A DNA stretch of 45,797 bases from Candidatus Zhuqueibacterota bacterium. Its GTDB lineage: Bacteria > Zhuqueibacterota > Zhuqueibacteria > Zhuqueibacterales > Zhuqueibacteraceae. Where the stretch lies: contig QEVD01000005.1 of NCBI GenBank assembly GCA_003576975.1, positions 1 through 45,797 on the forward strand, written 5' to 3'. This document shows, piece by piece, positions 15,007-23,868 of the stretch. Position numbers and translations under genes: made by a program. The notes below the pieces were generated by a model. That model had not been told where the DNA came from and did not search any database. It was given only the letters and a program-made list of their open reading frames with translations. How positions within the stretch are numbered: the stretch's first letter is position 1; every line of letters begins with the position of its first letter.

Positions 15007-16917
15007 CTACGCGTGATCCACATGCGAGCGGCACCACAACTCGAACATCATCAATCCCCATAACCGGTGTGAATGATTATGGGCTTTGCTTTTGTGTTCG
15101 GAGATCAATTGCCGGACGTATTGCTGATTGAACAAGCCGCGCTGTTTAATCACCTCCGGGGAAAGGTATTCTTCGAACAGGTTTTGCACGGGCGCATCTT
15201 CGCGCATCCAATTTTTCATGGGCACGCTGTGACCGAGCTTGTCTTTGCGATAAACGATTTCATCGGGCAGCTCGCCGGCCATGATTTTGTGCAACAACAC
15301 TTTGGTTTCGCCGCCCTTGCCGATTTTCAACGCGCTGGGAATACGCGCGGTATACTCGACCAAGCGATAATCCAGCAGCGGCACGCGGCCTTCAACGCCA
15401 AACTGGCGAATCAATTCCATGCGACGGAGGTAGAAGCCGACGACGGAATAATAATCGCCGTATAGGGTCGAGCTTAACTCGTCGCGACCGTCGGCTTCCG
15501 CATAAATCTCCAGCAATTCTGCAAACGGATTGAAGCCATTCACGTGCGCCAATGCTTCCGGCATGAACAGCCGGCGCAATTCTTCAGTGGTATAATAAAT
15601 GCGCCAGCGATTGCTGTGCAGCGAAGCCGGAAACGCCGTGCTATAGGAAAAACGTTTTGCCTTTACCACCAGACTTTTTTTGGAGTCGGTATCCGGCAGC
15701 CATTGCAAAGTCTTGGTGAGCGGCTGGCGAATGAATCCCGGAATCTTGTCGAAGGTTTTGGCGGCGCGATCTGCAAGATAAACCGGATGGCCGCCGAACA
15801 ACTCATCGCCGCCGTCGCCGGTCAAGACGTAGTCGGCAAATTCTTTGACTTTCGAGCCGAGCAGCAACGAAGCGATTTCAATGCCAATATCCGAAAACGG
15901 CTCTTGCGCCGATTGCGCCACGCGCGCAAGCTGCTGCGCTGCATCGTCGGCGGTGTATTCGACTTGATGGTGTTGCGTGTCATAGCGTTCGGACATCACG
16001 CGCGCATAATGCGATTCATCGAACGTTTTGCCGTGACAGCGGAAGGAAAACGTATGAATCGGCTGTTGCAACGCGCTGCGCATGAAATGGACCACCGAGC
16101 TGGAATCCATACCGCCGCTGAGAAACGCGCCCGCGCGATAGCCGCTGTTGAGGCGGAGGCGCACGGCATCGCGCATTAATTCGAGCAGCTCAGTTTTGTA
16201 CGTCGCATCATCCTTGTTGAATGGTTCAGCAAAGGAGGGCCGCCAATACTGTTCGATGCTCATTTTGCCGCGCTCGATCTTGATAAAAAATCCCGGACGC
16301 AGCGTACTGACTCCGGCAAAAATCGTTTCGTAGCCGGGATTATAATTGAACAACAGATAGCGCTGCACCACGCCGAAGTTGAGTTCGCGTCCGATCGCCG
16401 GAATGCGTGTGAGCCGCTGCAACTCGCTCGAGAAATAGAGCATGCCTTCCCGGCGGCTGTAATAGACCGGCTCCACGCCGAGATGATCGCGTATCAGATA
16501 GAACCGCTGCGCCGGCGCATCATACAGCGCAATCACGAAATTACCGTTGATCTGCCGGCAGAATTTTTCACCGAGTTTATAATAAAGCTGCAAGATGATG
16601 GCGGCGTTGTTGGCCGTCGCTTGCAGGCGGGCTTGCGAGAGGTATTGTTTGATCAACTCGCCGCGGTTAAAAAGATTGCCGTGAATCGCGGCAAAACTGC
16701 CTTTGTCATCTTGATAAACGGCGAGGCTGGCGTCCAACGTTGGAACACCCGCGGCCGTCATGGCGACGGCAGCCTCATGCGCAGCCGCGTGGAAACGAAT
16801 CTCGCCGCGCTCGCGATCGTGCAGAAACGAATGCAAAAGCGTGTTGCGGTCTTCGAGCGCTGCGGCGCTCGACGCGTCTTTCGTGGCAGAATTCTGTCCG
16901 ATAATGCCGAATATCAT
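15007..16917 (-). CDS. Asparagine-synthetase-like protein with inactive glutaminase domain
   Basis: A 636-residue AsnB-family protein. The ATP-pyrophosphatase domain looks functional: FLSGGMDSSSVVHF (PP-loop, 267-273) and YVLTGDGGDELFGGHP. The N-terminal Ntn-glutaminase fold keeps the segment SFAAIHGNLFNRGEL and NFVIALYDAPAQRFYLIRDH, but starts MIFGIIGQ where active enzymes start MCGI. RGPD, NGEIYN and SDTE are also missing or altered. It should therefore not hydrolyse glutamine, and would depend on free ammonia, another subunit, or do a different ATP-driven ligation. ATG 16917 gives the family N-terminus, so the missing Cys is not a start-site error. It neighbours the deacetylase and contrasts with the canonical AsnB at 23869-25752. 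Confidence 0.9.
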   Translation of the reverse strand: MIFGIIGQNSATKDASSAAALEDRNTLLHSFLHDRERGEIRFHAAAHEAAVAMTAAGVPTLDASLAVYQDDKGSFAAIHGNLFNRGELIKQYLSQARLQATANNAAIILQLYYKLGEKFCRQINGNFVIALYDAPAQRFYLIRDHLGVEPVYYSRREGMLYFSSELQRLTRIPAIGRELNFGVVQRYLLFNYNPGYETIFAGVSTLRPGFFIKIERGKMSIEQYWRPSFAEPFNKDDATYKTELLELMRDAVRLRLNSGYRAGAFLSGGMDSSSVVHFMRSALQQPIHTFSFRCHGKTFDESHYARVMSERYDTQHHQVEYTADDAAQQLARVAQSAQEPFSDIGIEIASLLLGSKVKEFADYVLTGDGGDELFGGHPVYLADRAAKTFDKIPGFIRQPLTKTLQWLPDTDSKKSLVVKAKRFSYSTAFPASLHSNRWRIYYTTEELRRLFMPEALAHVNGFNPFAELLEIYAEADGRDELSSTLYGDYYSVVGFYLRRMELIRQFGVEGRVPLLDYRLVEYTARIPSALKIGKGGETKVLLHKIMAGELPDEIVYRKDKLGHSVPMKNWMREDAPVQNLFEEYLSPEVIKQRGLFNQQYVRQLISEHKSKAHNHSHRLWGLMMFELWCRSHVDHA

Positions 16918-16991
16918 TTTTGACCTATTCTATGCGTGCCCTCTTGGCGGGGCTGAGTTAGTGAATCAAGTTTGGAGAACAAAGATTGTGC

Positions 16992-18224
16992 TCAGTTTTG
17001 ACCAAGATTTCGTGTAAATGCCGGCGCATGCGCGTGAAATTTTTGTATCAAAATCTCGCGCAAGCTTTTACGGCCATCGCCCGGCAAGCGAAAAACGTAT
17101 TGATCTTCCAGGCGCGGCACGTTGAACAAATCCTCTCCGCGGCGGTTGCTCGGGCGCTGCGCGACAATGCCCCAGTAATTGACATGATAACCGGCTTGTT
17201 GTGAGAGTTTCACCGCCAGCTTGCTGCCCATGAACCACGGATAGCAAAGCTGCGTCACGGTTTTGCCCGGCAGCCGTTCTTCAATCAATTGCTTGGATTG
17301 TTTCAAATCCGTCAAAATTGCTTCTTTTTGCTCCACCGGCGTTTCAAAGCGGGTCATGCTGTGCTGTTTTCGGGCATGGCGATAAAAGGCAAACAATTCC
17401 TTGCGCCAATCGCGCTGCGCAAAAAATTTCTCGTTGCCATGCTGGGCGACGAAATTCGCGCTGGCTTCGCGTAATGCTTCGTCATCAAAGAACTGTAAAC
17501 GGCCTGCCATGCGCGGTTCAGCGCGATAAATCGGGGTTCCGAGCGCGATCTTGCGGCCAAAATCCAAAACTCCGTGATTGCGATAAACCGGCACGTTGAT
17601 GTTTCCAAAAAAATAAGTTTGAAATCTTGGGTGAAAAAAGTCCACCACCTTGTTTTCTATGCAAGCCTGATGGTGATGCATGGTGTGTGATTGAAAATCG
17701 ATCACACCACTATCATGCATTACGCGAATTTCATGCCACGAGCACAGCGGGAAGCTGGATTGTTCTCGCGCAAGCAAATCTTGCGAGGAGGCGCGATGCG
17801 CAATGTAATCGTCGTAAGTTTTGCTTGCCGGCGCATTTTCTGGCGTCAGACCCGGGATGATAAAACTGATGGCCTTGAAACCATATTTGCGCAGCAACGC
17901 AAACGCAACCGTCCACAACGAGGCGCGGCCGTCATCGAACGTGAGCACGATGCTGCGCTCGGGAATCGGTTTCTCGCCTGCAATGCACGCTCGAAACTCT
18001 TCGCCGTCGAGTGTGCGATAGCGGTTAGCTGCGAGAAATTGCAGTTTTTCTTCGAACGAGACCGGTTCAACGGTGTGAAAATGAAAAACTGGAATCTCAT
18101 TGCGCAGCGGGTCGGGCTTGGTGGAAAACATAAAGCCCGGATAATTGCGCTGCACCAGCGCAAGAATATCCGGCCCGTTCTTGCGATAACTCCACTGGAG
18201 TTTGTTGGTAAGCGTTGCGAGCAT
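16992..18224 (-). CDS. Polysaccharide deacetylase (CE4/NodB-like)
   Basis: A 410-residue protein with a NodB-homology domain: IPVFHFHTVEPVSFEEKLQF, then SIVLTFDDGRASLW with the catalytic and metal-binding Asp pair (95-99), and DFQSHTMHHH (about 177-185) with the metal His residues of the SHTxxH motif. It removes N- or O-acetyl groups from a glycan, using a divalent metal. A long insertion and C-terminal half (about 190-410) contain CYPWFMGSKLAVKLSQQAGY, similar to the late barrel motifs of the fold. No signal peptide is visible, so it may act on cytoplasmic or lipid-linked intermediates. Start ATG 18224. Similar deacetylases are standard in exosortase-type exopolysaccharide loci. Confidence 0.88.
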   Translation of the reverse strand: MLATLTNKLQWSYRKNGPDILALVQRNYPGFMFSTKPDPLRNEIPVFHFHTVEPVSFEEKLQFLAANRYRTLDGEEFRACIAGEKPIPERSIVLTFDDGRASLWTVAFALLRKYGFKAISFIIPGLTPENAPASKTYDDYIAHRASSQDLLAREQSSFPLCSWHEIRVMHDSGVIDFQSHTMHHHQACIENKVVDFFHPRFQTYFFGNINVPVYRNHGVLDFGRKIALGTPIYRAEPRMAGRLQFFDDEALREASANFVAQHGNEKFFAQRDWRKELFAFYRHARKQHSMTRFETPVEQKEAILTDLKQSKQLIEERLPGKTVTQLCYPWFMGSKLAVKLSQQAGYHVNYWGIVAQRPSNRRGEDLFNVPRLEDQYVFRLPGDGRKSLREILIQKFHAHAPAFTRNLGQN

Positions 18225-18300
18225 GCGTTGTACGTCGATTCTCGACCCAAGAAGCTTCGCCGAGATGTTACTTTAATTCATAAGAGTACCATCTCGAAGT

Positions 18301-18368
18301 GTCATGCAGCCGAATTTTTTGAAGTACTCGCATTAGGCCGAGTACTTCAAAAGATCCGTCCAGGATGA
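18301..18368. repeat. 68-bp imperfect palindrome (REP/dispersed-repeat-like)
   Basis: The two halves (18301-18330 and the reverse complement of 18339-18368) match over almost their full length. A perfect 14-bp core (18317-18330 with 18339-18352) surrounds the 8-base loop cattaggc, and the outer ends are GTCAT and ATGAC. It sits in the 242-base gap between the GT4 and the deacetylase. No T-run follows either arm, so it is not a standard terminator. Size and structure fit a dispersed intergenic palindrome; no second copy was noticed in this window. Confidence 0.65.
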
Positions 18369-18466
18369 CAAGATGAAATAAGCATACAAGCGAGTGTAAC
18401 CGTTCACGACTCCAAAAATTTTGTTGAAACTTTGAGTCGCAATTTCGGTGGAAAACGATACTTCGA

Positions 18467-19600
18467 TCACGCCCGGCCATTCGACAGTAATTTCGCGTAT
18501 AGTTCTTCTAACGCTGCGACATTGCGTTCCACGCTGAAAGCCTGGCTGCGCTCACGCGCGGCTTTGCTGAATTTTTCCCGCAATGAAGCCTCGCGCAGCA
18601 AGCGCAACCAACCTTGCGCAAGTGCGACGCTATCTGCGGCGGGAACCAACAAGCCATTGACCTCATGCTGCACCATTTCCTTCATGCCACCAACGGCGGT
18701 AACGACTACCGGCTTGCCGGCGGCCATGGCTTCCGCCAGCGCAAATGGAAATCCTTCCGTCAACGAGGCCATCACTGCGATATCAAATGCGGCAAACGCC
18801 GCGGCGACTTCCGAGACGAACCCGGCAAAATGGAGTTTGCCTTTAAGATTGAGTTTCATCGCGAGCGCTTCAAGCTCTTCACGCAGGGGGCCGTCGCCCG
18901 CAATGATAAAACGCGCCTCGGGATATTCTTGCGCGACTTTGCCGGCGGCTTCGACGAAATAGCGGTTGCCTTTTTCTTCACGCAGCCGCGTCATCGTGCC
19001 GATGACAAGTTGATGATCAGCGAGGCCAAATTTTTCACGAAAGGCCTTGACCTTTGCCGGATCCGCAGTTTTAAAGTTATTCAGATTGACGCCGTTCCAG
19101 ACCACGCTTGTCTTACCCGCCGGCACGTGGCGTCCCGAAACCAAGAATTCCCGCACGCTTTCACTGACGCCCACCGCCAAATCCGTTCTGTTGCGCAGCA
19201 GCCAATCCATCACAAATTGATGCGGCTGAATTTTGAGAATGGCCCATTCGTGTACCAACGCGGGAATCTTCACCCGTTTCGCGGCGAGCCGGCCGAAGTT
19301 CGCGGCGCTATAGCCGTGCAAATGCAGCAAATCGATTTTTTCCCGCTTCACCAGATCGGCAATTGCGCCGACGTTGGCGAAGGAATACTTGCCTTTGTCG
19401 ATGTAAAAAAGCCGGACACCGTTGTCTTCGAGATGCTTGCTGGCGGCGTCCGGCGGGCGCAGTACGGAGGCCATTACTTCAAAACGGCGCGTGTCGGCAT
19501 GCTTGAACCACTCGATGAAACAGAGCGCAACGCTGCTTGGGTTGACTCCGTCCATGGAGAGTTTGTCGATCACGTGGAGAATGCGATGCGTTCTGCTCAT
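18467..19600 (-). CDS. Glycosyltransferase family 4
   Basis: A 377-residue GT-B enzyme. N-terminal RILHVIDKLSMDGVNPSSV and IDLLHLHGYSAANFGRLAA form the acceptor domain. The donor domain shows SVVWNGVNLNNF, IGTMTRLREEKGNRYFVEAA (the conserved R and K that contact the donor phosphates), FIIAGDGPLREELEALA, and SLTEGFPFALAEAMAAGKPV (EX7E, catalytic and ribose-binding glutamates) with VVTAVGG following. ATG 19600 has AAGAAGG about 6 bases upstream; ATG 19630 ten codons earlier has no ribosome site. The motifs are all intact, so the enzyme should be active. The sugar is unknown. Confidence 0.92.
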   Translation of the reverse strand: MSRTHRILHVIDKLSMDGVNPSSVALCFIEWFKHADTRRFEVMASVLRPPDAASKHLEDNGVRLFYIDKGKYSFANVGAIADLVKREKIDLLHLHGYSAANFGRLAAKRVKIPALVHEWAILKIQPHQFVMDWLLRNRTDLAVGVSESVREFLVSGRHVPAGKTSVVWNGVNLNNFKTADPAKVKAFREKFGLADHQLVIGTMTRLREEKGNRYFVEAAGKVAQEYPEARFIIAGDGPLREELEALAMKLNLKGKLHFAGFVSEVAAAFAAFDIAVMASLTEGFPFALAEAMAAGKPVVVTAVGGMKEMVQHEVNGLLVPAADSVALAQGWLRLLREASLREKFSKAARERSQAFSVERNVAALEELYAKLLSNGRA

Positions 19601-19665
19601 ATTCGCCTTCTTGCGCTCTCGCGTGCTCATGTTCAATATCGAATCGCGAGGAGTATGAGTTTCGT

Positions 19666-20451
19666 TTAGACAGTTTCGATTTTGCCCGACATTTCGCGGC
19701 GATCCTTGACTACCTTTGCGGGCACGCCCACGGCGATTTTCCAGTCGGGAATATCTAGAGTGATGACGGCGCCCGCGCCAATGATGCATTCGCGGCCAAC
19801 CGTCACGCCGTCGAACACCACGGCGTGCGCACCCAACCAGGAATTGTCGCCAACCTCGATGCCTTGACTCGAGCGTTCTTGTTCAATGATCGGAATATCG
19901 CTGCGGTTGAACGTGTGCGTGCCACCCACGAGATAAACATATGCCGCCATCAACACGTTCTTGCCCACGCGCACGCGGCTGGCAGAAAAAATTTCGCTGT
20001 TGAAGCCGAGGTTGGCGTTATCGTCGATGACGATGTCGCCATTTTTGCAGCTCAGAATGGTATTGCGGCCCACAAACACGCCGTTGCCAATGAACAAGCC
20101 CTCGTTATCATTCCCTTTGGCATCCAGCACCACATTGTCATCGATGACCACATCATTGCCAAGATGAATTTTGCGCGGATGGCGCAACACCACGTTGCTG
20201 CCGAAGGTGACATTGCGCCCGACGCTGCCCAAGAGCAGCGGATACAACTTTCCCCGCAGAACCAAGCCGAGCGCGCCCGGCAGCCAGCTCGCGACAAGCG
20301 TGATCAATTCGTACTTGATCAAATACCAGGTGCTGCTCTCGCCGAGCACGATTTCCTTGTATTTCTGCAGCTTCGATTTCTTTGCGTCAAACAGCTCTTT
20401 CTGAATCTCGACTGTTTCACGGCGCGGTTTGTGATTGAGGTTGTCAGTCAT
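19666..20451 (-). CDS. Hexapeptide-repeat (LbH) acyltransferase
   Basis: A 261-residue protein with a polar, charged first 35 residues, a hydrophobic stretch (about 47-70), and then a left-handed beta-helix from about residue 75. Its repeating units (such as GSNVVLRHPRKIHLGNDVVI, GLFIGNGVFVGRNTIL and VGDNSWLGAHAVVF) end in GAGAVITLDIPDWKIAVGVP, the typical closing turn of xenobiotic/serine O-acetyltransferase-like enzymes. The His in GGTHTFNRSD fits the catalytic loop. It probably O- or N-acetylates a sugar using acetyl-CoA, as a trimer. Start ATG 20451 has no clear ribosome site; the reading extends upstream to 20523 but without similarity. The 180 bases before it show no gene. Confidence 0.87.
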   Translation of the reverse strand: MTDNLNHKPRRETVEIQKELFDAKKSKLQKYKEIVLGESSTWYLIKYELITLVASWLPGALGLVLRGKLYPLLLGSVGRNVTFGSNVVLRHPRKIHLGNDVVIDDNVVLDAKGNDNEGLFIGNGVFVGRNTILSCKNGDIVIDDNANLGFNSEIFSASRVRVGKNVLMAAYVYLVGGTHTFNRSDIPIIEQERSSQGIEVGDNSWLGAHAVVFDGVTVGRECIIGAGAVITLDIPDWKIAVGVPAKVVKDRREMSGKIETV

Positions 20452-20631
20452 GAGGTTTTCATGAAAAAAATTATAAGAAACATCTGAATGGCCGTTGCCA
20501 CTTTGCCGTCGCGGCCAACGCAACGGCGCCTGCTTCTGTTAGTCCAACCTGGCAAATCCAAAACAAAAACAACATACGGCGCCAACAGACATTATTACAA
20601 TCAACAATATCCGAAGGCGTAATCGTGCAAC

Positions 20632-21630
20632 TTAATTTAACAGCCCGTTGGCACGATACCAATCTGCGGTGATTTTCAGGCCGGCGTCCAGGTTGAATTT
20701 CGGTTCGTAGCCGAGCAGGCGGCGAGCTTTGGAGATATCGAATGCACGATCTTTGACAAAGAAATCAACGCGCCGGCGATACACCGGAGGTTCAAGGCGC
20801 AGCGGTTTGCAAATTAGTTCGCACAGCAATCCTGCGGTCCAAACCGGCCAAACCGGAAAGTGTTTTGTGGGTTTCGGCACGCCCAGTGCGGTCGCGATAC
20901 GCGCCACCAACTCATTCAGCGTTGTGTACTCGCTGCCGCCAATGGTGAATACTTGTCCGAGTGCTTCCGGCTTTTCGCCGGCCAAAATAATGCCGGCGGC
21001 GAGATCCTCGACAAACGTCATGTGATACAACACTTCGCCGCTGCCAAACATGCGAAAGCGGCCGTTGTTGACAAATTTGAATATTTTGAGAAAACGTTGA
21101 TCGCCCGGGCCATAAATGCCGACCGGACGCACGACGACACCCGGCCAGCGATGGTCCTCAAAAAATTTGCGCGCGAGTTTTTCGCCCTCGAGCTTGGATT
21201 CCTGATAAACATCGCCCGGGCCATAGGGCGCTTCCTCGGTTGCCGGCGGGTTCTTGATATCGCCCTGTACCCCCACAGTGCTGCAATGCACGAAGCGATT
21301 AACTTGCGAGGCCAGCGCCGCTTCGAGCAAATGGCGGGTGCCTTCAAAATTCACCTGCCAAAAATATTTGTTCGGCACACCCTCCGTGCGATAGGCTGCG
21401 GCAATATGATAAACCGTTTCAACGCCTTTCATCGCGGCCCGCAAATCATGTACGCTGTCTTTATCGGCAAAATTGCCATAAACCGGCTCAATATCAATGC
21501 CTTTGAGCAGCGAGAGATTGCTGCTCTTGCGTACCAGGCCGCGTACGTGATAGCCTTTTTGCAAGAGGTGTTTACAGAGGTAACTGCCGGTGAAGCCATT
21601 CGCACCGGTAACGAGAACTTTTCCTGGCAT
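20632..21630 (-). CDS. NAD-dependent epimerase/dehydratase (extended SDR)
   Basis: A 332-residue extended short-chain dehydrogenase: KVLVTGANGFTGSYLCKHLL (GxxGxxG cofactor loop near the N-terminus), VYHIAAAYRTEG, HCSTVGVQGD, and the catalytic YxxxK in DVYQESKLEGEK, followed by RPVGIYGPGDQRFLKIFKFV and HMTFVEDLAAGI. It acts in the cytoplasm on a nucleotide sugar or a related substrate. It resembles the dihydroflavonol-reductase-like branch of the family rather than GalE, so epimerase, reductase or dehydratase activity is open. ATG 21630 is preceded by GGAG at about 8 bases; a longer reading to 21675 is not supported by the fold. Confidence 0.88.
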   Translation of the reverse strand: MPGKVLVTGANGFTGSYLCKHLLQKGYHVRGLVRKSSNLSLLKGIDIEPVYGNFADKDSVHDLRAAMKGVETVYHIAAAYRTEGVPNKYFWQVNFEGTRHLLEAALASQVNRFVHCSTVGVQGDIKNPPATEEAPYGPGDVYQESKLEGEKLARKFFEDHRWPGVVVRPVGIYGPGDQRFLKIFKFVNNGRFRMFGSGEVLYHMTFVEDLAAGIILAGEKPEALGQVFTIGGSEYTTLNELVARIATALGVPKPTKHFPVWPVWTAGLLCELICKPLRLEPPVYRRRVDFFVKDRAFDISKARRLLGYEPKFNLDAGLKITADWYRANGLLN

Positions 21631-21815
21631 GAATAAAACTCCGCTAGTCATTTGCCGGAAGGCGTGAGGGGACACTGAGGAAGGGTAACATGAAGCAAAA
21701 AGTCTTTAATCGGTACTATTCCCATCACACCTCTTCATCGCAACGAACAGATGAAAACCTGGGCCTGGAAGAGCTTCGGACATTGACAAAGCCGTTCGAT
21801 GCGAAGCCACAAACA

Positions 21816-22649
21816 TCATTTATAACAAAACGCCATAATGTGCCAACCCAGCGGTCTCACCAAAAATTTTGGTAGTAGATTGAAGCCCGGCACAAAAACG
21901 CCGTTGAACAGCGCCGCCTTCCAGCCTTTTTGCAGCTTGCTGGCGACGGGAAATCGTTCGGGTACGATGCGAACCTTGTCGAACGGCGTGAGCATGCGTT
22001 TGAATTCTGCAATCGAATATTTGTTGAGCACGGGCGCGTCTTCATGCTCCAGCTCGACTTTCATCACCTTTGACATGGCATTGAGCCAGGAAATGCGGTT
22101 GTAGACCATCATGATCGCCTCGCCCCCGGGTTTGAGCACGCGATGCAGCTCCTTCACCATTTTGTTGGCGTCCGAAGTATATTGCAGCACGCCGTGCGCA
22201 TATACCATGTCAAATCGATTGTTCTCGAACTCGAGCGCTTCGCCATTCATCAAACGAAACTCACCGGCCGCGCCGTTCAACTCGAAATTTTTTTTGGCGA
22301 GATCAATGGATTGTTTGGCTAAATCCACGCCGATGACGCGCGCACCGCCCTGCGCAAACCGCAGGAGATCGATGCCGACGCCGCAGCCAACTTCCAGTAT
22401 ACTCTTCCCGCGATAACCGTTAAAATCCACCACCTTGGGCAAGTAACGCAATTTGTCAAAACGGTACTCGTCCAGATCTTGAAAAAAGCCTTTCGACCCG
22501 ACGGGGTGTTTGGCAATGGCAAGATCATGAATATGCGCATTCCAATACTCGGCAATGGCATGCAACAGTTGCCCGTTTTGAGCGGGCTTGCCTGAAGCGC
22601 GTGAGGAGGTTTTAATTCGCTCAAGTTGTGAAGTTGTGAGGTCGGTCAT
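21816..22649 (-). CDS. Class I SAM-dependent methyltransferase
   Basis: A 277-residue protein with the Rossmann methyltransferase fold: KSILEVGCGVGIDLLRFAQG (motif I, SAM binding), RVIGVDLAKQSIDLAKKN (acidic motif II residue), FDMVYAHGVLQYTSDANKMV (motif IV region) and LHRVLKPGGEAIMMVYNRIS. The C-terminal 80 residues form a less conserved cap. It resembles UbiE/Methyltransf_11-type enzymes that methylate small molecules or sugars in polysaccharide loci. ATG 22649 is preceded by GGAAC. Gaps of 129 bases before and about 185 after leave it a loosely attached operon member. Substrate unknown. Confidence 0.9.
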   Translation of the reverse strand: MTDLTTSQLERIKTSSRASGKPAQNGQLLHAIAEYWNAHIHDLAIAKHPVGSKGFFQDLDEYRFDKLRYLPKVVDFNGYRGKSILEVGCGVGIDLLRFAQGGARVIGVDLAKQSIDLAKKNFELNGAAGEFRLMNGEALEFENNRFDMVYAHGVLQYTSDANKMVKELHRVLKPGGEAIMMVYNRISWLNAMSKVMKVELEHEDAPVLNKYSIAEFKRMLTPFDKVRIVPERFPVASKLQKGWKAALFNGVFVPGFNLLPKFLVRPLGWHIMAFCYK

Positions 22650-22778
22650 TTTTGTTCCGTTACGGTTATACGCTCGTTGCGATACTACTGGGCATGCCGG
22701 GTTTTCGGCAGATAAAATTTCAACAGGATTGAGTCGAATTCAAAAACACGAATCATGCCTTCCGGGCGCACGGCTTTG

Positions 22779-23858
22779 CTAAAAATGTTCGGCGGTCGTG
22801 AAGATCGGTTTGAGTGCGCGATGCAAACGCAAAGGCGTCATGCGCTGCACGGCCATCGTCAAGGGCACGACGCTTTCGAAAAAGCCCGCAGGCAATTCCT
22901 GGCGCGCAATGCGCGTGCGCACTTCGCTGGCGCGGCGGCCGTACCAAATTTTTTCAAAGCTTTGTTCGCGAATATTGCCCATGGAGGCCGTTTCGAGCGG
23001 ATCGGGATAAACATTGCCGCGCGGGTCGATATTGACAAAAGCGAATCCCGCAATGCTGTGTTGTTCCCGCAGCTTATGCGGATTCTCGATGAAGGAGGCA
23101 AACTGGCGATAATAATCACGATTCATCGGCAACAGTTCACCGTACATTTTGAGCACGCGCTCAACCAACGTTTGCAGCGTGGCGGCGTCGCCCGGACCGA
23201 AAGCCAACTCCTCATCGACACGATACTTCACTTGCGGCAGATGCAATGCCGGTTGAAACGACAGGCCGTCAAGCGCGCGCGATTTGACGAAGCGCGCCAT
23301 GTTCTCAAGATCATACATGTTGGCCTTGTTCACCGTGAACGCGATGAAAATTTTGGGGCGCGCGTTGCTGCGGAGAGATTTGAGGTTTTCAATCCCCTGG
23401 CTGGCCAGTTCGAAATACCCCTTGATGCCGCGCAGCGCATCATTCAACTCGGGCGTGCTGCCGTCGAGCGAAATATAGATCAAATCCAAACCGGCGTCAA
23501 TGAGATTTTTGGCGCGACGATCGTTGATCAAAAGGCCGTTCGACATCAAGGAGGTTGACAAATGGCAGCTTTTGGCCCACGCAATCAGCTCAAAAATATC
23601 CTTGCGCAACAGCGGCTCGCCGCCGGTGAAACACAAGTTCATCACGCCGTTATCCGCAAGCTGCCGGATCAGGTTCTTACCCTCCGCCGTCGACAGCATG
23701 CTGGGATCGTCTTTCTCCTGCCAACGATCGCATGTACGGCATTTGGCGTTGCAAACGGAAAGCACTTCCCACGCCGCTTTGATCGGCCCGATGATCGGTT
23801 CGTGCTCGCCTTTCGCAAAGCGCAAAAAGTTCTGCAGATGTTTTACTTGCTTGAACAT
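22779..23858 (-). CDS. Radical SAM protein, SPASM-like C-terminus without cluster cysteines
   Basis: A 359-residue radical SAM enzyme. The [4Fe-4S] motif CNAKCRTC is at residues 36-43, followed by LCFTGGEPLLRKDIFELI (SAM-binding GGEP) and LIYISLDGSTPELNDALRG. The later part (FVNIDPRGNVYPDPLETASM, then GNIREQSFEKIWYGR) aligns with the SPASM region of PqqE/MoaA-like proteins, yet no cysteine remains after about residue 95, so no auxiliary cluster can be bound. It is cytoplasmic and oxygen-sensitive by family. A GAGG site precedes ATG 23858, and the gene follows asnB by 10 bases, suggesting a shared job, for example sugar or peptide modification. The reaction is unknown. Confidence 0.88.
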   Translation of the reverse strand: MFKQVKHLQNFLRFAKGEHEPIIGPIKAAWEVLSVCNAKCRTCDRWQEKDDPSMLSTAEGKNLIRQLADNGVMNLCFTGGEPLLRKDIFELIAWAKSCHLSTSLMSNGLLINDRRAKNLIDAGLDLIYISLDGSTPELNDALRGIKGYFELASQGIENLKSLRSNARPKIFIAFTVNKANMYDLENMARFVKSRALDGLSFQPALHLPQVKYRVDEELAFGPGDAATLQTLVERVLKMYGELLPMNRDYYRQFASFIENPHKLREQHSIAGFAFVNIDPRGNVYPDPLETASMGNIREQSFEKIWYGRRASEVRTRIARQELPAGFFESVVPLTMAVQRMTPLRLHRALKPIFTTAEHF

Positions 23859-23868
23859 ACAACCCGCC

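Noticed and set aside
18317-18352. Intrinsic terminator at the 14-bp stem
   Set aside because: The stem is strong, but neither strand has a T-run after it, and the homology extends to the outer 68 bp, which fits a palindromic repeat better.
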